Shown here piece after piece: positions 21,628-32,633 of a stretch of DNA of 64,000 bases. The stretch lies in assembly GCF_029784155.1 (NCBI RefSeq), contig NC_073693.1:226687094-226751093 (forward strand), written 5' to 3'. Made by a program: the position numbers and the translations under genes. The stretch's first letter is position 1. Every line of letters starts with the position of its first letter. Source of the DNA: Uranotaenia lowii (lineage: Eukaryota > Arthropoda > Insecta > Diptera > Culicidae). A model generated the notes under the pieces. That model was not told where the DNA came from. It did no database searches and was given only the letters and a program-made list of their open reading frames with translations.

Positions 21628-22215
21628 ATTTTTATTTTCATAGATTTCCGTCTCACAACATAACCTGAGGATCATAATTCCTAAAACTTGGTCCATGTCA
21701 ACCATTCTTCAACTGTCCACATTCGCCAGATCACGCTTCATTTGGTCTAATTAGCTCGCTCGTAGCGAACACCTGTTTTACAGGAAAGTCGTCCGGCATT
21801 ATAGCAACATGTCCTGTTCAGCATATTCGGCCAGCCTTCACTATCTTCTGGATACTGGATTCGCCGTAGGGTCGCGCGAGCTCGTGATTCCTCCTTCGTC
21901 TCCACACTCCGTTTTCCTGCACGCCGCCAAATATGATTCTTAACACTCGTCGCTCGAATACTCCGAGTGTGCACAGGTTCTCCTCGAGCAATATCCACGT
22001 CTCGTGCCCGTAGAGAACATTGGTTGTCGTCGTCGTTTACAGGTTACACTTCTTGCGAAGACTTCTTAACCGCAGTTGCTTGTGGAGTCCATATTTAGAC
22101 TTCCGCTTATCATTCGCTGCCGAATCTCACGGCTGGTGTCATTGTCTGCGGTCACCAAAGAGCCGAGATAGACAAAATCTTCAACTATCTCCAACTCGCC
22201 GTCGCCGTCGATCGT
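21628..22215 (-). pseudogene. RTE LINE 3' fragment
   Basis: On the minus strand it runs from ACGATCGACGGCGACGG, through coding for VEDFVYLGSLVTADND, then acgggcacgagacgtgg and gccggacgac, to tgtgagacgg. It corresponds to the last ~550 bases of the RTE at 9491-12738. It has several frameshifts and stops. It includes the ~150 bases absent from the larger copy between 12240 and 12250. Confidence 0.8.
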
Positions 22216-22441
22216 GACGTTTTATTATTGGACAAGCGGGGATTTTACATGAATGCCAAAGAATATGAAAAAAATTTAAGTCACTCATTGAAATTAATCC
22301 TCTTATTAATTTGGAACTTTTTTTTAATCGATTTTGTCTGCGTCCACCCGTTTCGAAAGTGGTAGAGGTAATTCTGTAAATCAGCCAGCAGTGTTTAAAC
22401 GTGCATATGATCCGATTTCTGAAGGTTCTGTTATATTTTAG

Positions 22442-22690
22442 TTCTGTTATATGGAGTCACATCGCTAGCTGCCTGTTCGAAAGTATTTGAGAGGATCGTC
22501 AACGATGTCATGTTTTCAGCTTGCCGGAACTGGATCTCTGAGAATCAGCATGGATTTTTTCCTAAACGTTCGGTAACTTCAAACCTGATGGTTTTCACAT
22601 GGCGGGAAACAAATCGACGCGATATGTACCGATATTTCGGCGGCATTAGATTCTGTAAACCACGATATGTTACAGTTGATTTTTAGAAGT
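22442..22690 (+). pseudogene. CR1-like RT N-terminal fragment
   Basis: Translation with frameshifts gives SLAACSKVFERIVND, ISENQHGFFPKRSV and SNLMVF, which are RT blocks 1-2 of CR1/T1-Q-type LINEs. The catalytic-aspartate block (DFSAAFD-like) is decayed. It is 5'-truncated, has no endonuclease domain and ends at the CAG-rich insert. Confidence 0.65.
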
Positions 22691-22699
22691 TTATCTATG

Positions 22700-23680
22700 G
22701 TGTGATTTGAGCAAAAACACAGTTAAATAAACCCAACCCTAATCAAAAACAAATTAAGAGTGAATTCGTTCGACCAGATTTGGCCCACTGTTTCGAGCTT
22801 ATTTTTAAACAAACCCAACAGCCCATAGCTCCCGCAAAACTGAAAAACAAAAAGAAAAAAAACTGGTTCTGTCATCGATATTTCCGGGGGTCGGTCAGTT
22901 TCTTTGCAAGTTGAAGAGGAGTGAGGTGCTTCGTCTGTGGCGCTCAACGGAAAACCGATAACCAGGGCCCTTTCCTCGTCGTTCGCGTGCGCGCAAATGA
23001 CAACGCCCAGCAGCATGGCCACCGTTGTGTGCGCTATTGGGCGATTCCCGTGGCGATGCCGCTACAAAAACCAAAGCGGAAAAGCCGTGTGGGATCCTAG
23101 ACGTCATCAGCTGTGGTTGGAAATTGGTCCATCGTCAACAGAACGTCCAGCGACTGTCACGGCGCGTCAAAAATCAACTGGTTCCACAGTTCAAGAGATC
23201 CGGCTGCGTGGGAAGGGCTGCACCAGCAGCATCTGGCACGGCAACGTCGCGCGAGCCATCGGTGCGATACCAGCCACACCTCAGGCAGCCAGGCAGCGGC
23301 GCCAGCGGCAGAACAACAAGAACAGCAACAACATCCGACACGGCCAAGTCGCGCGAGCCATCGGTGCGATGCCAGCCACACCTCCGGCTGTGGGGGAAGG
23401 GCTGCACCAGCAGCAGAGCAACAACAACTCCAGCAGCAGCATGGCCAGGCGATCGAGCGGCTCGGAGGCAGTACGAGGCAGACAGTGAGACCATGCATGG
23501 TTCCCCGGGAAGGTGCCAGACTGACGTGAACCGTAAGTGGAACAAGAAAGAACATACACTCTGACAAAAACGAACAGAATAGTCGGGAGATTGGGTGGGT
23601 GAATTAAAAGTGGCCATTAGATAAATTTTAAATTATGTCTCGATATTTTATTTCGTGGCACCGAAAGCCAACAATTATTT
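22700..23680. other. GC/CAG-rich insert of unknown origin inside the LINE
   Basis: This block is much GC-richer than its surroundings and contains a duplicated ~45-base phrase (cgcgcgagccatcggtgcga at ~23247 and ~23350) with CAGCAG/CAACAA runs. Frames are open on several strands at once, typical of repeat composition, so I do not call a protein. The end near 23660 has a PBS-like tggcaccgaaagcc, which hints at a retroelement leader, but no LTR pair was found. Confidence 0.45.
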
Positions 23681-24610
23681 TCAACAGATATTCTCCTAAA
23701 AAAATTGCATCGACTTGGCTTTTCCGAACGATTGTGTGCATGGATCAGAAGCTACCTAACGGATCGTCGATTGGCTGTAAGAATTGGTTCTGCTGAATCC
23801 TCTGACTTTACTCCAAAGTCTGGGGTACCTCAAGGCAGCAATTTGGGTCCTTTATTGTTTACACTATTCTGTAACGACATTAATCTTTTGCTCACTGGAT
23901 GTGGAGTTCTCCTATACGCGGACGACCTGAAAATATTTTTAGTCATAAACAACCAAGCTGATTGTTATGAATTGCAACGATTCTTGGACACAGTTGTGAA
24001 CTGGTGCGCTAATAATTTACATGTTTTGAGCGTAGCGAAGTGCTGTATTATCACATTTGGGCGTATGAAAAATCCATTCATCCATCACTACAATATTCTG
24101 GGCGAGCAGTTGCATCGTGTTGACGAGATTAAGGATCTTGGCGTTTTATTGGACAACCGTATGACTTTTAAGCGTCACTATTCTGTGGTACTCGAGAAGG
24201 CAAATCGTATGCTGGGATTCATTATGCGTTTGAGCAAAGAATTCACTGATCCGATTTGCTTGCGAGCTTTGTATTGCTGTCTGGTGCGTTCAATAATGGA
24301 ATCTGCGAACCTGATATGGTGGCCGTTTGAAGCTGCATGGACAGCGCGTTTTGAAGCAATTCAACGTCTTTTCGTTCGTTATGCTCTTCGTGAGCTACCT
24401 TGGGAGAATCCATTGCTCTTTGAACCTACACGCTCCAGCTCGACAACTTCGTTACCAGACTCTTTTCTGGGTACCAAGAAGCAGAACAGTGTTCGGCCAA
24501 AACCATCCACTACAACGATGCTGCCAAATGTTTAATGATGTTTCTCATTTGTTTGACTTCACTGTATCCAAAGAAAAATTTAAATGTTTGATTCGTGCTG
24601 TAACCTAATT
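23680..24610 (+). pseudogene. CR1-like (T1/Q-type) LINE RT core and C-terminus
   Basis: The main frame (to 24535) reads LHRLGFSERLCAWIRSYL, then SGVPQGSNLGPLLF, LLYADDLKIFL with the YADD catalytic pair, and LGVLLD..TFKRHY, the palm and thumb of a CR1-clade RT. The frame then shifts: the last part (FNDVSHLFDF...) continues in another frame to 24608. A part of the connection domain is missing before it. No RNase H domain is expected or seen. It ends in AATAAAAA-type tails. Confidence 0.8.
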
Positions 24611-24721
24611 TTAAGTCAACTTTATAACCTAATTTAAGATCACGTTAATACTTATGGTCTGTATGACAACCCAGTCAAAGATATCAATAAATAAAAAAAA
24701 TAAAAATAAAAAAAATAAATT

Positions 24722-25168
24722 TACCTCCATACGCACATCGATGTGCCCTGCTTGGACTTCATACGCTATCGGATCGTCGTTCCATCGGTCAATCGATGTT
24801 CGTGGCAAAGATTCTTCGGGACGAAATTGACTGCTCCTGGATACTCTCTCGCTGCAATATTTATGCTCCAGAAAGAACCCTGCGCAATAGGAGTGTGCTC
24901 TCTCTGGAACCAAGAAGCACGCGATATGGCAGCAATGACCCTCTCCGTTCCGCGAAATTATGCTTTTTACGTTATTTTAATGTCTTCGACTTCAATGTAT
25001 CCATTTCAACTTTTAGACGCCGCATTGAATCTGACTTGAGTGATCAACTAAGAACTTAGGAATAGTATCATGTTATGTACGAATAATATTAAGTAGATTA
25101 TTAAGACACCTACTTGTGTCAGATGATTTTATATTAAATAAACAATAAACAATAAACAATATTTTATA
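24722..25168 (+). pseudogene. Second CR1-like LINE C-terminus and 3' tail
   Basis: The frame to 25059 reads FVAKILRDEIDCSWIL, YAPERTLRNR, RYGSNDPLR and FNVFDFNVS, the extreme C-terminus of CR1-type ORF2 proteins. It is followed by the repeated tail AATAAACAATAAACAAT. It corresponds to a region partly missing from the first copy. Confidence 0.7.
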
Positions 25169-25185
25169 GTTCTGTTATATTTTAG

Positions 25186-26875
25186 GTGGGTATACTCCAA
25201 CCCATTTCAAAACAAGTGGGGACATCCCTGTCTTGCTGACCGTTTTGATTTAAACCACCTCCTGCGTAGCCGGGGTGTTCTTCCAACCTCCTAACGAAAA
25301 AGCATACAACAGATTTGCTGACAATCGGACCAGCATTTTCGTCCAACCAAAGAAGAGCGGACTGAGCAGTGGTATTTCCCATTAATTAAATCATTTTTTA
25401 TTCAGCAACGTTTTCATTTGGAATTTTTCATCACATCACCGAGACTTGCAGGCTGGCTGCCCGGAGGGTTGATGCCTCTTAAATGCAGGATGAAAGCAAG
25501 AAAAATCACCAGAGCGATGGGATCAATGTGCGTCTGAAAAACTCGATTGTTATTGTTTTGTTATGCTGTACGGGAGTAATTTGGAAAAAATACCGTACAC
25601 AGAGTGATGAATTATTTAAGTTTAGCTCTGAGCGTTGAAGATAGCGTTTTATTTTCTCGGATTATTTTCAAATGGAACATCCCAATAAAACAATGTAAGT
25701 TGGGAAGATTAAATTAAATTTCCTGTTGAAGGATTTTATTTCATTTCTGGAATGCATCTGTTTGTTAATAAAAGTCAAACAGCTTCTTTTAAAATTCAGC
25801 AAACTTAATCTACGACACATTCAACTTTTTTTGACTGCATCATGTTGTCTTCAGATAACCAGGCAGAAAGCAATATGTTCGGATCCTTTTGACAGGCTCT
25901 GTTAAGCTGATATAATAATCTTTATATGAGTTTTTCTTCCTTCCTGTGTGAGAAATATATTGGGGGCCAATATCATAACAGTGGAGAAATTCCCAAAGCT
26001 GTTGCACGTTTATTGCACGCACATACTTTTATATCGCTTTTTAGCTGCTGTTTATCGAAATTTTCGTGAGAATGCAAACTAAGGAGTGTTTCGCAAAAAA
26101 TACAACACTTTGTTTTGTTACTAGCTTCTGTGTGTATGAATGAAAATTGATGAAATTTTCAGTGAAGCTACCTACTAGTGTAACGTTCACATGTACAAAT
26201 TGAGACGTTCTGTCAAGTGGTTCTTGAGATATCGTCCAATACGGAAGGTTGTTGAATATTTTTTTTTTGGCAGTATCACGAAAAATTCAGGAAAGTCCCG
26301 GTGGGAGAGTCAAAAACAGTTGGAAATCAATTATTCGACCAAAGTTCATATGATAAATCGTTTATGGAGTCCTAGAGGATCTAACAGCGAGCTAGTTTAT
26401 TCTGAATTTCACTATTCATGAAGTGAAGATGATTGATTGCATGAAGGTAGGGAATATTAGAAGTTTTATCAAGCGCAGATAAAAAATTTCCATTGGGGAA
26501 GTTGCGGAAAAAAAATTCTGACTAGATTATCCAGCAGACAAATTATCAGGTCTGACTTTCCAAGGAAACTTAGTAGCTTTAGGACTTAGAAGCGCAGATT
26601 TTAAGAAAGTTGTTCATCACTTACCAAGGTGATTTCTTTGCCACATTACCCATACCCCTTTGACATTCAGCGTGAGATTTGTGGAGGATGACGTACAGCC
26701 GGTCTCCGCAAAACAAATCATCACATGTGCTGCACTTCCCTTCCTCTTATCGACTACACGGACTTGGCCGGCGTCGTTATTGGTTCATATTAATGTACTA
26801 AAAAAAAGTACAGAAAAAGTACTTTTCTTAAGTGAAAATTTCCAAAGAATTGATTGGACGTAGTTTCATAGGCCG
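25186..26875. other. Unassigned DNA
   Basis: No gene or mobile-element signature was supported. Small frames at 25182-25382 and 26191-26421 lack domain character. Confidence 0.35.
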
Positions 26876-28165
26876 TACAAGCTTACGAACGGAGTTATAG
26901 TGCCTTTTTAACCCCTAATTCCCATATATTTTGTAAACAATCCAGAAAAAAACTTATTTAGACTTGAAAACTTAGAACAAAAAAAGACCTTTCTTGTGCA
27001 ATTATTTCTGAAAAATCTTATGCAGGCTGTTTGAGCCACAGCACGCTTCGTAAAATAGAGTTATGGCTGTTTTTACCCTCAATTCTCCTATTTTTTAATT
27101 ATTTAAAAAAATGCATGATCGGCCTTCAAAATTTTGTACCAAATGGGACGTATCATGTGTGATTTTTTCCAAGGAATTCAATGAAGGCTGTTTGAGCCAC
27201 CGCAAGCTTCGGAAAATTGAGTTATGGCCGTTTTATCCTAACTATTTTTCAAATAGTTAAGAAAATACATGTTTGGACTGGAATTTCTTTAACCAAATAG
27301 GACGAATCTTATGTGATTTTTCCGAGAAACCAAATTAAGGCTGTATGAGCCACCGCACGCTTAAAAAATGCAGTTATGGCTGTGTTTAACCTCAATTCTC
27401 CTAAATTTTTCAATTATTTAAGGAAAAAGCATGTTCGGACTTGTAAATTTTGACCCAAATAAGACTTATCTTATCTGATGTTTTCCGAAAAATCCAACGA
27501 AATCTGTTTGAGCCACCGCACGGATTGGAAACAGGAGTTATGGCTGTTTTACCCTTAATATCCAAACATTTTTCAAATATTTCAGAAAAAGCATATTAAG
27601 ACTTTAATTTTTTTTTACCAAATGGGACTTTTCTTATGTGTTTTTTTTTTTCGTGGAATGCAACGAAGCATATTTGAGCCACCGCACGCGTTTGAAAATG
27701 GAGTAATGGCTGTTTTACCCTCAGTTCCCTTACATTTTTTAACTAGTAAAAACCATGTTTGGACTTGAAAATTTTGAACAAAATAAGACATATCTTATGC
27801 AAAACAGGAGTTATGGCTGTTTTACCCTCAACTCTCCTGCATTTTTCAACTATTTAAAAAAAGCATGTTCGGACTTGAAAATTTTGAACCAAATGGGTCG
27901 TCTCTTGTGTGGTTTTTTTCCCGAAAAATCGAATGCAGGCTGTTTTGACCACAGCATGCTTCGGAAAATGGAGTTCTGGCTGTTTTTACTCTCAATTCCC
28001 CTAAATGTTTCGATTAATTCAGAAAAAAGCATGTTCGAACTTAATAATTTCGAACTAAATGGGACGTATCTTGTGTGATTTTTTCCAAGGAACCCAACGA
28101 AGCCTATTTGAGCCACCGCACGGATTACAAACTGGAGTGATGGCTGTTTTACCCTCAATTTTCTG
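26876..28165 (+). repeat. ~160-bp satellite, about eight tandem units
   Basis: The marker GAGCCAC(C/A)GCA recurs at 27033, 27194, 27347, 27510, 27676, ~27957 and 28110, spacing 153-166 bases except across a truncated unit near 27790. Each unit also carries gagttatggctgtttt, accctcaattc, catgttcggacttg and aaatgggacgtat. It is AT-rich and non-coding. Confidence 0.88.
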
Positions 28166-28255
28166 AATTTTTTTAAACATGTTGGGAAATTGAGGATAAA
28201 ACAGCCATAACTCCCGTTTCCAATGCGTGTGGTGGCTCAAATAGATTTCGTTAAA
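28166..28255 (-). repeat. Inverted satellite piece
   Basis: The phrases aaaacagccataactcc and ggtggctcaaatag are the satellite in reverse orientation. The piece breaks off at the Penelope-like insertion and resumes at ~34190. Confidence 0.8.
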
Positions 28256-28360
28256 TAACATTTATAAAAATTACAATACTTCACATCACTTACAAACAAA
28301 AAAGCAGCACAATTTTATTCTGTTCGGCTGCTTGTCGGTTTGTTTACTGTCTCTCCCAGG

Positions 28361-29149
28361 CTTCCGAAAAGTACAGCTTTGCTATGACAGCTTTTTTCTT
28401 GCCAAACAAACTGTCTCGGTTTTCCTTACCACTCGGTTCGCTGCTGTACCGTCGGTAACGGATCGAAACGCTTCGGCTACATCGAACACGTGCGAGAACC
28501 CAGGCTGTATCTGAACAATCGGCATGCTTATGCGTTGCCGAAAATGTTGTGCTTTAAGCTGTAACGAACCCAACGGACAGTTCGGTTTTCATCCCTTCAT
28601 GCCTCCTGTTTTCAAAATAATTTCATCCTAACTGTCGGCTGCAGGGCGTGACAGTTTTTGCAGGACTGTCACGAGTGATTGTCGTGCCCACACCGTACCC
28701 ATGCCCGATCGTATGCGCTGCTCAGTGCTGCAAATAATCAGTGTCAGCTTTCAATTTTCAATTGAATTTACTGCAGTGTGCGCTCAGTTCATTTCCATCT
28801 GCGTTCATCTGATAATGAACAGAAAGCTCAATCCCGAAAGCACTCTGCATACTCATTCACGAATCGGCAACATCGGTGCTCAGTATACATTCAGGCTCTT
28901 TGAAGGTTCATGAGATTATCCAATCTTCATTTTCAGTTTCAAGCAAACATTGCTGAAAGTGAAAAAAGCTCAATTCGATTATCATTAAGTTTAGTTGAAT
29001 GGTGACAAAGCTTGTTCGATGCGCTAGACTTGCGGAAATTGAATAATTACTGCTGAGATTTCTATTGTAGAGGTGGGAAGGTTGAGAAATAAGTTTTCGG
29101 GTTGGCGAGAAGAACGCTGGCGAGGGAGCGTGTGGGACGAATGTGGGGG
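28361..29149. other. Insert of unknown type inside the left Penelope-like copy
   Basis: GC-richer sequence without recognised proteins. The phrase aatcagtgtcagctt near 28738 has an inverted partner (tcagctgacactgat-like) near 30460, so 28.6-30.8 kb may be one foldback unit around the inverted minisatellite. Confidence 0.4.
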
Positions 29150-30310
29150 ACAAAACTATGACAAAATTACGACAAAAAGGTAATAAAATTATGACACAAA
29201 TATGACAAAAAATTTGGCAATAAAATGACAAAACATGACAAATGTGGTAAAAGTATGACAAAATTATGACAAAAAAAATGCAAAAATCTGACAAATATGA
29301 CTCAAATTTTACAATGCAATAAAAAAACGCAACTCTGTCGAAAATATTACAAATGTGATAAAAATATGACAAATTTTTTACAAAAAAATTCATTATTTTG
29401 CAAAAATATAACAAATGACACAAATGTGACAACTATAACAGAAATATGACTAAATATGTGCAAAAAAAATCAAAAATAAGACAAGCGTGGTAAAAATATG
29501 ACAAATATATAACAATAAAATGATAATATCGTGACATAAAATTGTGATAAAAATAAAACAAATTTATGATATAAATAAGACAAATATGACCAATTTATGA
29601 TTAAAGTGTTTATAAAAAATAAAAGGAAGGGACAAAAATGTCGTCAAACTATGTAAAATTATGACAAAGTGGTAAAAATATGACAAATGACATATCTTTC
29701 AGATTGTTCTCATTTTTTTTACCGAATTTGTCATAAATGCCATGTTTTTTTCATTTTATTGTTTATTTTTTGTAATAATTTTGTCATATTTATCAGATTT
29801 ATGTCATAATTTTGTTTTATTTTTAACACATTTATCGTATTTTTTACTAAGGTGTATCGAATTTTTGTCATTTTATTGTTAAATTGTCTTAATTTCGACA
29901 TGTTTTTGTCATATTTGTCAGATGTTTGTCATAATTTTGTATTTTTTTTGTTATTGTATTGTCAAAATTTTGCTATATTTTTGTAATATTTTCCATATTT
30001 TTTGTCATATTTTTATCACATTTGTCAAATTTTTATCTCATCTGTCAGATTTTTGTCATGTTTTTGTTTTTTTTGTCATTTTAAAGTTCATTTTTGTCAT
30101 ATTTAGGCCATAATTTTGTCATATTTGTTAGATTGCTGTCATTTTATTGTCAAATTTTGTCATATCTGTCAGATTTTGGTCATACTAAATACTGTCATAA
30201 TTTTGTCATGTTTTCACCCTATTTATTTCATTTTGTCATAATTTTGTCTTTTTTTTTTGACCACAATTGTCAAATTTTTGTTATATTTGTCAGATATTCA
30301 TCATGTCGTC
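29150..30310. repeat. Inverted minisatellite: (ATGACAAAA)n then (TTTTGTCAT)n
   Basis: From ~29150 to ~29695 the plus strand is dominated by variants of aaatatgacaaaa. From ~29705 to ~30310 it is dominated by the reverse complement, ttttgtcatattt. The switch lies in ~50 bases around 29700. The result is a ~1.15-kb imperfect palindrome. Long frames on either strand here are repeat artefacts. Confidence 0.88.
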
Positions 30311-30934
30311 ATCAAGAAATTTATATTCATCTTTCTTCTCGTCCCCTCTGAACAATCGTATGGTCTTAGCTAATTTCAAATCGTGTTTTCTTTTTGAATC
30401 CCATTTCACAATTTTTGAAAATGGCGGAAAAACAAATGCCTACTGAAATTATCAGCAACTTTAGCTGACACTGATAGAATGTTAAAGCTGCATTCACTGA
30501 TCGAATGCAGTGAGTGACAGAAACGCCTAAGCGAAAGACGCTTTCGTAGCAGTCGAGTGAAACAAGTTAGTTCGGGTTTGCGAGTAAGCTTTCTACTGAC
30601 TGATAGACATACTCGTAAAGCTTGCCGCAGGCACTAAGATGACCGAGCCGATCAGAAGCTTTTATATTCATTGACTTTTCTATTCTATTCATTTCAGTTC
30701 AAGCTTTTTACACTGATAGAAAATCACAGTCAGTATCATTCGTGCTTTCAGAAAATTTGCAGCACTGGCGCTGCTGCTCGGTTCGAATAGATCGAACGAG
30801 CCATATATTCACACCGAGCAGCAGCAGCATACGACCGAAGCGTAACGCGATGTGCGGTGCCGGTGCAGGTTAGGCTAAAAGGGGGGGGGGTGATTGGGGT
30901 GATCACCACCCGCAGTAGCTTCAAGCAAAAGGAA
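30311..30934. other. Right part of the insert in the left Penelope-like copy
   Basis: Moderate-GC sequence with CAGCAGCAG and a run of ten G (~30884). No gene recognised. Confidence 0.35.
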
Positions 30935-31092
30935 AATACAGTGTTGCGCTTCTATTGCGTGTTGCGCTAATCCCGATTTTGGTTCGTTTTTTGCGATTAA
31001 TTTTTCATGTTCCTGTAATCTTTTGCCAAGCATTCTACCTGTTTGGCCAATGTACACTAGATTTTGGCAGTTCTTGCATGGTATGGAATTGA

Positions 31093-31985
31093 CCACACTC
31101 AGCCGAAAAGGAAACGTTAAATTCACCTATATTTTCACGTAGGCGCTCATTACGTGAATTTTTGCTTGATTTACGTGAAGCACTTAGAAGCTAATAAAAA
31201 AACACTTGATATTTACGTGAAATTCACATAGCCGTTTGTTTCCAAAACAAAAACACATCCGATTTTCGTGAAAATCCAGTGATCCGTCAATTATAGTTGG
31301 GTCGGGTGCATTCTATGTGTTTTTCACGTAAATCTCAATGGCTCATTAAAGTAAAATCGATGTGAAAAAATATACAGCACAATATGGCGTGGATCGAACA
31401 GTTGCTTCTTACAGATAGAAAAATTCTGGGTGATGGAGAAGCTGAATTTTCGTAAGTAATAAAAACTTTGTTATGTGTTTATTTCTTCTCAGAACATTTG
31501 TTTTTTTTTTCTTTACAGAATTGGAACTGGAGCAGCCAGGACGGCCGAGTTGCGACTAAAGGGACACATCAAATGACATTTTCGCGACGATGGTTTGTGT
31601 TGAAAAATTAAGTGATGTGAAGTTTAGTTAGTTTGGAAGTGAAAATTTAAAGTTTTAAAACTGGAATAATCGTGTTTAATTTATCATTTATTAATGATAA
31701 TAAAAAATTACCGCAAACTAAAAAAAATTATTTAAAACATTTGAAGAAACTCCCTATGTTAAATATCTTAATGAAAACTACGTGAAATGCATGTAGCAGA
31801 AGAAATCAAATCCACGTACGCTCCATATGGAATTCACCTACAACTCACATGAACTTTACGTGAATTCTGCTTGCTGCCCGAGCTCTATTTGCTACCTGAA
31901 ATTCACGTAGGTTTCACGTGATTTTCATGGTGGCAAAAATCCATGTACATTTTCACGTCGCGCTCATGTGAAGAATTTTTTCGGT
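31093..31985. mobile_element. MITE-like insertion rich in TTCACGT/ACGTGAA motifs
   Basis: It splits the GIY-YIG frame between two parts that are contiguous in the sister copy at 32310-32330. The sequence caca is repeated at the borders. Both halves contain many TTCACGTAA/TTACGTGAA motifs and the ends share CCGAAAA in inverted orientation. The middle holds an apparent two-exon small gene (31384-31576). The superfamily is not identified. Confidence 0.6.
31384..31576 (+). CDS. Possible spliced 41-codon gene inside the MITE-like element
   Basis: Exon 1 (31384-31451) starts at ATG and is open for 22 codons plus two bases, ending at GTAAGT. A 67-base intron (31452-31518) ends in a long pyrimidine tract and TTTACAG. 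Exon 2 (31519-31576) continues in phase for 20 codons to TGA. Both splice sites match insect consensus and the intron has the typical short insect length. The peptide begins MAWIEQLLLTDRKILG and ends AARTAELRLKGHIK. I recognise no family. It could be a captured piece of a host gene, an element-encoded peptide, or chance. Confidence 0.35.
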
Positions 31986-32242
31986 GCACATTTCGTTGCT
32001 CTTTTTTTGGAACAGGGTCTTTCATTTTAGTGAAAACTTCGTGTTTAATTTTCTCTTTCAGTTTTGTGGCTAGTGTCATATCATGTTTCACTAGTATTTT
32101 TTGCAGTTTTTCACTCAAACATGGTACATATGGCGTCGAAACATATCTTTTAAAACCGTTTTCTTTATTGTTTTGTAATGTGTTGAAGTGTTTATGTACC
32201 CTATCTTTGATGATTGATTCAGTAAAATATTCAGTAAAATAA

Positions 32243-32633
32243 ACCGAAAGAGAAAATTAAACACGAAGTTTTCACTAAAATGAAAGACCATATTCCAAAA
32301 GAAGAACAACGAAATGTGGTCTATTCCATACCATGGAAGGACTGCCAAGATCTAGTGTTCATTGGCCTAACAGGTAGAATGCTTGGCAAAAGATTACAGG
32401 AACATGAAAAATTAATCGCAAAAAACCGAACCAAAATCGGGATTAGCGCAACACGCAATAGAAGCGCAACACTGTTTCGACTTCAAGAAACCAGGAGTAC
32501 TCGAGCGGAATCTGAGAGTTCGGCAAACCAGAGAAGCAGCCGAAACCCTACACAACCAAGTAAGAGGAAAGGAGCGAACAGAGAATCAACAAACCGCAGT
32601 AGGAAAACTAGCTACCTACAACGGTCTCATAGC
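32243..32633 (+). pseudogene. Penelope-like GIY-YIG endonuclease, second copy
   Basis: The plus-strand frame repeats the other copy: KMKDHIPKEEQRNVVYSIPW, then LVFIGLTGRMLGKRLQEHEK. YIG is changed to FIG, and the segment after LIAKN is frameshifted (KIGISATRNRS instead of a GLAQHAIE-like run). It begins in the middle of the linker at the head-to-head junction, so it has no RT. It is followed by a hAT MITE and then the 3' UTR. Confidence 0.75.

Larger units (their letters stand above)
22425..25185 (+). mobile_element. Composite CR1-like LINE insertion with 17-bp TSD
   Basis: GTTCTGTTATATTTTAG occurs at 22425-22441 and at 25169-25185, bracketing the unit. Inside are an RT start (22442-22690), a ~1-kb unrelated CAG-rich insert, an RT core through C-terminus (23680-24610) with an A/T tail, and a second C-terminus (24722-25060) ending in repeated AATAAAC. 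Two copies of related LINEs are therefore merged. The ORF order fits one LINE nested in, or placed beside, a relative. Confidence 0.7.
30935..32240 (-). pseudogene. Penelope-like RT thumb and GIY-YIG endonuclease, interrupted
   Basis: On the minus strand, 32240-31985 encodes HKHFNTLQNNKENGF, then YVPCLSEKLQKILVKHDM and HEVFTKMKDPVPKKEQRNV, the RT-to-endonuclease linker. After an insertion (31093-31985) it resumes at 31092 with NSIPCKNCQNLVYIGQTGR and LGKRLQEHE..LAQHAIE, the GIY-YIG nuclease (YIG tripeptide and the Arg of TGR). A different insert then cuts it off near 30935. The RT catalytic domain is absent. Role in intact elements: cutting target DNA for element insertion. Confidence 0.8.

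Noticed and set aside
22937..23617. Five overlapping frames of 92-183 codons on both strands
   Set aside because: Simultaneous openness in several frames reflects GC/CAG-rich composition; none has a motif.
28908..29432. 174-codon minus-strand open frame and similar frames at 29922-30351
   Set aside because: They are translations of the ATGACAAA/TTTTGTCAT minisatellite, with F, C, I, S-rich low complexity and no domain.
29150..30310. CRISPR-like array
   Set aside because: Repeats are ~10 bases, degenerate and without unique spacers, and the sequence is from an animal genome.
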